9,695 nucleotides of DNA from Deltaproteobacteria bacterium (GTDB lineage: Bacteria; Desulfobacterota; DSM-4660; Desulfatiglandales; HGW-15), in contig JAFGPH010000349.1 in NCBI GenBank assembly GCA_016926135.1, positions 1 through 9,695 on the forward strand, written 5' to 3'. Shown one piece after another: positions 5,027-9,695 of this stretch. The translations under genes and the position numbers were made by a program. Numbering within the stretch: the stretch's first letter is position 1; every line of letters starts with the position of its first letter. Under the pieces are notes generated by a model, which worked only from the letters and a program-made list of their open reading frames with translations, was not told the origin of the DNA and did not search any database.

Positions 5027-7360
5027 AGCGGTCCTATTCTTGAAATCGGTAAATCCATTCCCAGGGTGGACGCCCGCACCAAGGTGACGGGGAAAGAGGA
5101 GTACGCGGCCGATTACCGGTCTCCGGGCATGCTCTGGGCCGGGGTCAAGCGAGCGGGAATTCCCCACGGGAGGATTCGCGGCATTCATGATGAAGAGGCC
5201 TTGAAAATTCCGGGCGTCCTCGCCGTCCTGACCCACAGGGATGTGAAGGGAACCAACCGCCAGGGCGTGATTCGAAAAGACCAGCCGGTATTGGCCGATG
5301 ACAAGGTGAGACACGCCGGCGATCCCGTGGCCCTCGTGGTGGCGGAGGACAAGGCCATCCTCTCCCGTGCAATGGAGCGGATCACCCTGGAACTGGAGCC
5401 CCTGGAGGCGGTTTTCGATCCTGAAGAAGCTCTCCGTGACGGAGCTCCCCTCATCCATGAAAGGCACCCCGGCGGCAACCTGCTGTTGGAGGGGAGCATC
5501 GAGAAAGGCTTGGGCGCCGCCGCTTTTGACGAGTGTGATCTCGTGGTGGAGCTGAGGTTCGAGACGCCCCGGCAGGAGCATGCCTATCTGGAAACGGAGG
5601 CGGGATGGGCCCTCTGCGGGGAGGACGGAACCCTGGAGATTACAGCCTCCACCCAGACCCCCTTTCGGGATCGCGCCGAAGTGGCGGAAGCCCTCGGTCT
5701 GGATCCCGAGAACATCCGCATCCTGGCCCCCTATTGCGGTGGCGCCTTTGGCGGCAAGGACGGGATCACGGTCCAGAGTCTCCTGGGACTTGCCGCGCTC
5801 CACGTACCGGGCAAACCCGTCAAGATGTGGTGGAGCCGCGAGGAGAGCTTCCTTGCCAGCGTGAAACGCCACCCCGCCCGTCTCTTCTATCGTCTCGGCG
5901 TCAGGAAAGACGGCGCCTTCCACGCCCTGGAAGCAACAGCCAACTTCGATACAGGCCCCTACGACCACCTCGGAGGGGTTGTCATGGCACTGGGACTGGA
6001 GCACGCAGGCGGCCCCTACCGGATCCCCAACGCCTCTCTCAAGGCCCGGGTCGCGTACACCAACAATCCCATCGGCGGGGCCTTCCGGGGTTTCGGGGTC
6101 CCCCAGGTGAACGCCGCCATGGAGCAGGTGGTGGACATGGCCGCAGAGCGGCTGGGAATCTCCCCACTGGAGATCCGCCTCCGGAACGCCGTCCGGCGGG
6201 GCGACAGAAACCCGGTCGGCGTTTCTCTGACCGGTTCCACGGGTATCCTCGAATGCTTGGAATCGCTGAAGGATCATCCCCTCTGGCGGGACAGGCAGGC
6301 ATGGAAGGGTGCGGCCGGGCCTTTCAAGTCCAGGGGAGTGGGGATGGCATCCGTTATGCACGGCATGGGGTACGGGCCCGTGGTCCCCGACACGGGCAAT
6401 GCCAAGATCGAGCTGACCGGGGATGGGATGTTTCGGGTCTTTTGCGGGGTGGTAGACATGGGGCAGGGAAATGTGACCACCTACCTCCAGATAGCCGGCC
6501 AGATTCTCGGCCAGGACCTGATGCACATGGAGGCAGTCCTTCCGGACACGAGCAGGACCCTGCCGTCCGGTTCCTCGTCCGCGAGCCGCACGACCTATAC
6601 CTTCGGAAACGCCATCATCGGCGCTGCAGAGATTCTGAAAGGGCGGCTCCTCGACCGGGCGGCGGATCTCCTCATGGCCCCAGGCAGGGAGGACATGGCC
6701 CTCGTGCCGGGCGCGATCAGACACCTCCCCACCGGGAGGGATCTCCCCTTACGGGATCTTGCCCGGAGGCTGGCCGAAACGGAAAGGATGGCTACCTGTC
6801 GCTTCCGGGCGCCGGTGGCCAGGGAGAACCTACCCGTTCATCCGGATGTGAGGCTTCATGGGTTTCCCCACCTCCTGTTTTCTTACGCTGCACACCTTGC
6901 CTGCGTAGAGGTGGACCGCCTGACCGGGGAAATACAGGTTTGGAGGTACGTGGCAGTCACGGAATGCGGGAGGATTCTGAACCCCCAACTCTTCGAGCAG
7001 CAGATTCAAGGCGGCATTGCCCAGAGCCTGGGCTATGCCCTGATGGAACAATTCACTGCATCCAAGGGGAGAATCGAGACTCCGGACCTGAGCACCTATA
7101 TCATTCCTACCGCGCTCGACGTGCCTGACATGGACTCCCGGCCGGTGGAACTCCATGAGCCGAGCGGACCCTTCGGCCTCAAGGGGGCCGGCGAAGTGGC
7201 CACCGACGGGCCTCTGCCCGCCGTGGCCAACGCCCTGGCCGATGCCTGCGGGATCAGGCCGGGCGCGGCCCCTTTCACGCCGGAGCGGGTGCTGACGGCG
7301 ATCAGAGACAAAGGGGACGAAGCCGATGGTACGCCATGCCCGGTACCGAACATTGGTTAG
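5003..7360 (+). CDS. Xanthine dehydrogenase-family molybdenum hydroxylase, large (Mo-pterin) subunit
   Basis: The 785-residue catalytic subunit of a three-subunit molybdenum hydroxylase, equivalent to XdhA/CoxL; it has no Fe-S or FAD domain of its own. An a/b-hammerhead domain occupies about residues 20-125 (opening IGKSIPRVDARTKVTGKEEY), then the two Mo-pterin-binding domains. Motifs: GGAFGGKD (246-253), GAFRGFGVPQ with R362, DMGQGN, SSSASRTTYTFGNAI, and the catalytic base in KGAGE (E731). R362 aligns with bovine xanthine oxidase Arg880, but D253 sits where Glu802 is expected. The loop at residues 408-416 differs from the mammalian Phe914 region, so a substrate other than a purine is possible. 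Two in-frame ATGs, 5003 and 5024, both lie in the 7-bp array and neither has a Shine-Dalgarno sequence; the second removes seven repeat-encoded residues (MIDDKCQ). The Fe-S and FAD subunits follow after a 171-bp gap. Confidence 0.9.
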   Translation: MIDDKCQMSGPILEIGKSIPRVDARTKVTGKEEYAADYRSPGMLWAGVKRAGIPHGRIRGIHDEEALKIPGVLAVLTHRDVKGTNRQGVIRKDQPVLADDKVRHAGDPVALVVAEDKAILSRAMERITLELEPLEAVFDPEEALRDGAPLIHERHPGGNLLLEGSIEKGLGAAAFDECDLVVELRFETPRQEHAYLETEAGWALCGEDGTLEITASTQTPFRDRAEVAEALGLDPENIRILAPYCGGAFGGKDGITVQSLLGLAALHVPGKPVKMWWSREESFLASVKRHPARLFYRLGVRKDGAFHALEATANFDTGPYDHLGGVVMALGLEHAGGPYRIPNASLKARVAYTNNPIGGAFRGFGVPQVNAAMEQVVDMAAERLGISPLEIRLRNAVRRGDRNPVGVSLTGSTGILECLESLKDHPLWRDRQAWKGAAGPFKSRGVGMASVMHGMGYGPVVPDTGNAKIELTGDGMFRVFCGVVDMGQGNVTTYLQIAGQILGQDLMHMEAVLPDTSRTLPSGSSSASRTTYTFGNAIIGAAEILKGRLLDRAADLLMAPGREDMALVPGAIRHLPTGRDLPLRDLARRLAETERMATCRFRAPVARENLPVHPDVRLHGFPHLLFSYAAHLACVEVDRLTGEIQVWRYVAVTECGRILNPQLFEQQIQGGIAQSLGYALMEQFTASKGRIETPDLSTYIIPTALDVPDMDSRPVELHEPSGPFGLKGAGEVATDGPLPAVANALADACGIRPGAAPFTPERVLTAIRDKGDEADGTPCPVPNIG

Positions 7361-7531
7361 CCGTCTCAAAATCGTCCTTACTGCCGTCCGGCGAAGACCG
7401 GAATCCGGCCTCTTTCTGGATGCCGGTCGAAGATCCCGCGTTCACCGGGGGATCGAGTCCGGCATGACAAGGGGATTGCAGGACGGTTGGTAACGACTGA
7501 GCCTTCTTACAACCCTTGAGGGGAAATCACC
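7361..7531. repeat. 171-bp gap with REP-like palindromes inside the hydroxylase operon
   Basis: Two palindromic modules stand in tandem. The first pairs TCCGG (7387-7391) with CCGGA (7398-7402) around CGAAGA. The second pairs ATGCCGG (7420-7426) with CCGGCAT (7459-7465), then GATCCC (7432-7437) with GGGATC (7449-7454), ending in GCATGAC. CCGTCC (7384-7389) can also pair with GGACGG (7481-7486) around the whole block. The wording (CTGGATGCCGG ... CCGGCATGAC) resembles dispersed intergenic palindromes that I recall from many proteobacterial genomes. No T-tract follows, so this is not an obvious terminator. A ribosome binding site for the next gene, GAGGGG, is at 7518-7523. Confidence 0.65.
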
Positions 7532-8005
7532 ATGAGGATTCAATTCTCATTGAACGGGCAACACAGAGAAATCGACGTCCCCCCCGACCGCAGGGTGATC
7601 GACCTGCTCCGGGAAGACCTGGGGTTGACCGGCGCCAAGGAGTCGTGCGGCTCCGGGGAGTGCGGGTCCTGCGCCATTCTGGTGGACGGGGAGGGCCGTC
7701 TGTCCTGTCTGATGCTGGCCGCCCAGCTGGAGGGACGGAGGGTCACGACCATAGAAGGCATCTCCGGCGAGACCGGACTCCACCCCCTTCAGGAGTCCTT
7801 TGTGAACCACGGGGCCGTGCAGTGCGGCTTCTGCACGCCCGGGATGGTCCTGACAGGCCTGAACCTCCTGGAGCGCAACCCCCGGCCCTCGCGTGAAGAG
7901 ATACGGGAGGCCGTCAGCGGCAATCTCTGCCGGTGCACCGGCTATCAGAAGATCGTGGATGCCATCGAAGCGACTTCCCGCAAAACGGAGGAGTCTTCAG
8001 GATGA
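7532..8005 (+). CDS. Xanthine dehydrogenase-family 2Fe-2S subunit
   Basis: A 157-residue electron-transfer subunit (XdhC/CoxS type). The N-terminal plant-ferredoxin-like domain has ligands C39, C44, C47 and C59 (SCGSGECGSC ... SC). The C-terminal helical domain holds the second cluster with C98, C101 (QCGFCTPGM) and C133, C135 (NLCRCTGYQ). All eight cysteines are present and the length is typical. It should carry electrons from the Mo-pterin centre of the large subunit to FAD in the medium subunit, in the cytoplasm. The ATG at 7532 has GAGGGG 8 nt upstream. The stop overlaps the FAD-subunit start by 4 bp (ATGA at 8002-8005). The gap upstream means it could be expressed differently from the large subunit. 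Confidence 0.95.
   Translation: MRIQFSLNGQHREIDVPPDRRVIDLLREDLGLTGAKESCGSGECGSCAILVDGEGRLSCLMLAAQLEGRRVTTIEGISGETGLHPLQESFVNHGAVQCGFCTPGMVLTGLNLLERNPRPSREEIREAVSGNLCRCTGYQKIVDAIEATSRKTEESSG
7987..7993 (+). promoter_or_regulatory. Ribosome binding site fixing the FAD-subunit start
   Basis: GGAGGAG lies 8 nt before ATG 8002, inside the 3' end of the 2Fe-2S gene. An upstream in-frame ATG at 7933 would add 23 residues (opening MHRLSEDRG) that merely read the Fe-S gene in another frame, so 8002 is preferred. Confidence 0.8.
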
Positions 8006-8877
8006 GACCTGTCTTTCTCCCCCGTACCCTGGACGAACTGTGGGAGATCCGTTCGAAGAATCCCGGGGCCGTCGTTTATGCCGGCGGAACCGACCTCCTC
8101 GTCAGGATCAGAAAGGGCCTCGCTTTTCCTTCCTCCCTGGTCTGTCTGGAAAGGATCCGTGATCTCAAGGGCCTCCGGGAAGACGGGGACAGGGTGTTCA
8201 TCGGCGCATGCAGCACCCACAGCAGCCTCCTGGCCGATCCTCTCCTCCGCACCCATTTTCCCGTCCTGGGCAAGGCCCTGAGGATCCTGGGCTCCCCGCT
8301 CGTCCGGAATATGGGTACCATCGGAGGCAATATCGTCACGGCCTCACCTGCGGGGGATACGCTGCCTGCCCTCTATGTCCTCGGAGCCCACCTGGAGATC
8401 ATGCGGAGGGATTCATCCCGGCAGGTTCCTGTCGAGGATTTCATCCACGGTCCCGGCCGCACAGAACTTTCCGAAGGCGAGATCGTGGCCGGGGTGTGGC
8501 TCAGGAAGAAACCGACCTACAGTGTGAACCGCTTCGAGAAGGTGGGCCAGAGGAAGGCCCTTGCCATCGCGGTGGTGAGCCTGGCCGCCTTGCTTCAAAT
8601 CTCAGAAAAAGGCCTCATCCAGGAGGCGCGCCTTGCCTGGGGAAGCGTGGGCCCGACGGTTGTCACCTCAGAGACCGTCGAATCGTCCCTTGTGGGAAGG
8701 CCATTGAACGTCGGCACCTTGAAGGAGGCGGCTTTGCTCGCCCGAGAGGCCGTTTCTCCCATAGACGATGTGCGGGCCACAGCCTCCTATCGGAGGCTGG
8801 TTGCCGGGAACCTGCTGTTTCGACTTCTGGGGGATCTTCCGGATGCAGACACAACAACCACGCCCGGGGATTTCTGA
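8002..8877 (+). CDS. Xanthine dehydrogenase-family FAD-binding subunit
   Basis: A 291-residue medium subunit (XdhB/CoxM type) that takes electrons from the 2Fe-2S clusters and passes them to the external acceptor. FAD motifs of the family are clear: AGGTDLL (residues 27-33) and GTIGGN (105-110), within a PCMH-type FAD domain of about 1-175. A C-terminal CO-dehydrogenase-flavoprotein domain follows (KVGQRKALAIAV, then DDVRATASYRR). There is no cysteine-rich insertion of the kind that carries the extra 4Fe-4S cluster in 4-hydroxybenzoyl-CoA reductase beta subunits, which argues against that enzyme. The start codon overlaps the upstream stop (ATGA), so translation is probably coupled. A transporter gene begins 15 bp after the stop, apparently in the same operon. 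Confidence 0.93.
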   Translation: MRPVFLPRTLDELWEIRSKNPGAVVYAGGTDLLVRIRKGLAFPSSLVCLERIRDLKGLREDGDRVFIGACSTHSSLLADPLLRTHFPVLGKALRILGSPLVRNMGTIGGNIVTASPAGDTLPALYVLGAHLEIMRRDSSRQVPVEDFIHGPGRTELSEGEIVAGVWLRKKPTYSVNRFEKVGQRKALAIAVVSLAALLQISEKGLIQEARLAWGSVGPTVVTSETVESSLVGRPLNVGTLKEAALLAREAVSPIDDVRATASYRRLVAGNLLFRLLGDLPDADTTTTPGDF

Positions 8878-8892
8878 AGGGAGCCCTCCGCG

Positions 8893-9695
8893 ATGTCTTC
8901 TTCCAAGTCCCTGTGGAGCAGAGAGATCCTCTTCCTTTTCGGAGCCACTTTTCTGGCCTATGCCAACATCTCCGTGTTCTTCTTCTACTACCAGTACCTG
9001 AGCACCCTGCCCATCGACCCGAGATGGTTCGGCATCCTCATTGCCGGCTTCTCCGCCGTCTCCCTGGTCATGAGGCCGCTCATCATCCCCTTCCTCCACA
9101 GAGGCAACGCATATCGCACCATGTTCACAGGAACGATCATGCTTATCGCCGCCCTGTGCGCTTACAGCCTTGCGATGGGGTTCTGGGGAATGCTCCTCGT
9201 GCGATCGTTGCACGGTCTCGCCTTCGTACTCCTCGGCGCCGCCCTGATGACCATAACGGTCGATCACATTCCCGCGGAAAGAAGCGCCCAGTTCTTTGGA
9301 TTCCTGTCCATCATTGTCCTGATCCCCAACACCATGATTCCGCCCCTCCTGCCCTTTCTGACCCAGGGACTCGGGGGCTTCACCCGGGTGTTGCTCCTTT
9401 TTGCAGGCATCACGGCCCTTGTCTTCCCTCTCGTTCACCTGGCCAGGGGTTCGACGCCGATCTCGGGGACCGGGAAACCCCTGGGAAGCCTGCAAAAGGA
9501 AGAAATTCTGGGCGATCTCCGGAACGGCCTCATCCTCTGTCTTCTCCTCTCCATGTTGCTCCTTTACAGCAGCTACGCCTTGGTCTTCTTCTTCCTGGAC
9601 GGCTTTGGACGCCGCGCGGGGATCTCGGGAACCGGCTTCTTTCTCACCCTTTCCACGGCCGGCGAGATCGGCGTCCGCATGGTGGCCGGTTCCTT
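8893..9695 (+). CDS. Major facilitator superfamily transporter, 3' partial
   Basis: The frame is open from ATG 8893 to the window end (267 complete codons), preceded by AAGGGAG at 8877-8883 with 9-nt spacing. The protein is strongly hydrophobic. Apparent membrane segments lie at about residues 11-31, 45-65, 74-94, 97-116, 133-153, 160-180, 208-230 and a further one near the cut end, with a hydrophilic loop around 183-207 that fits the central loop of a 12-helix MFS protein. The segment between helices 2 and 3 (RPLIIPFLHRGNAYR) is a weak match to MFS motif A. A conserved-looking arginine lies in helix 4 (LLVRSLHGLAF). It follows the FAD subunit by 15 bp, so it could move the hydroxylase substrate or product, but substrate and direction cannot be read from sequence. 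Confidence 0.8.
   Translation, partial: MSSSKSLWSREILFLFGATFLAYANISVFFFYYQYLSTLPIDPRWFGILIAGFSAVSLVMRPLIIPFLHRGNAYRTMFTGTIMLIAALCAYSLAMGFWGMLLVRSLHGLAFVLLGAALMTITVDHIPAERSAQFFGFLSIIVLIPNTMIPPLLPFLTQGLGGFTRVLLLFAGITALVFPLVHLARGSTPISGTGKPLGSLQKEEILGDLRNGLILCLLLSMLLLYSSYALVFFFLDGFGRRAGISGTGFFLTLSTAGEIGVRMVAGS

Noticed and set aside
4979..6724. 581-residue open frame on the - strand, opposite the Mo subunit
   Set aside because: It is antisense to a gene with unmistakable family motifs. Its translation is rich in G, H, P and R with no recognisable domain, which is typical of a shadow frame in GC-rich DNA.
5605..7128. 507-residue + strand frame inside the large-subunit gene
   Set aside because: It is a shifted reading of the same gene, dominated by R, G and P, with no motifs.
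8668..9495. 275-residue - strand frame over the FAD and transporter genes
   Set aside because: The + strand here encodes a convincing FAD subunit end and a membrane protein. The antisense product is low-complexity and charged, as expected from the complement of hydrophobic codons.

Overview
The window reads as a GC-rich, densely coded bacterial chromosome with every convincing gene on the + strand. Gene content (a tungstate/molybdate-type ABC ATPase, an MBL-fold hydrolase, an HATPase-like protein, HisC and a three-subunit molybdenum hydroxylase) and intergenic DNA full of short-period repeats suggest an environmental anaerobe, possibly a Desulfobacterota/'deltaproteobacterial' lineage. That assignment is inference; there is no rRNA or marker gene here.

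Layout. (1) 1-969: 3' portion of an ABC transporter ATPase of the TupC type (start lies outside the window). (2) 970-1379: a 410-bp gap with a near-perfect sigma70 promoter (974-1002) followed by about 235 nt able to form four long stems: a candidate structured RNA or leader. (3) 1380-2339: MBL-fold metallohydrolase. (4) 2340-2482: a gap built of inverted 8-bp repeat units. (5) 2483-3802: protein with a degenerate anti-sigma-factor-like HATPase domain and GNAT-like C-terminal region, overlapping hisC by 4 bp. (6) 3799-4908: histidinol-phosphate aminotransferase. (7) 4887-5026: an uninterrupted array of twenty 7-bp units that runs from the last codons of hisC into the first codons of the next gene. 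(8) 5003-8877: molybdenum hydroxylase of the xanthine dehydrogenase family: large Mo-pterin subunit, a 171-bp gap with REP-like palindromes, 2Fe-2S subunit, FAD subunit. (9) 8893 to the window end: an MFS transporter cut by the edge.

How it fits together. The three hydroxylase subunits should form one enzyme: substrate is oxidised at the Mo-pterin centre and electrons pass through two 2Fe-2S clusters to FAD. A Mo/W oxyanion importer about 4 kb upstream could supply the metal. The HATPase-like/HisC pair looks translationally coupled, but why an aminotransferase is paired with that protein is not evident. The most unusual material is non-coding: three of the intergenic gaps carry three different short-repeat architectures, and the 7-bp array supplies both the stop codon of hisC and the candidate start codons of the hydroxylase large subunit.
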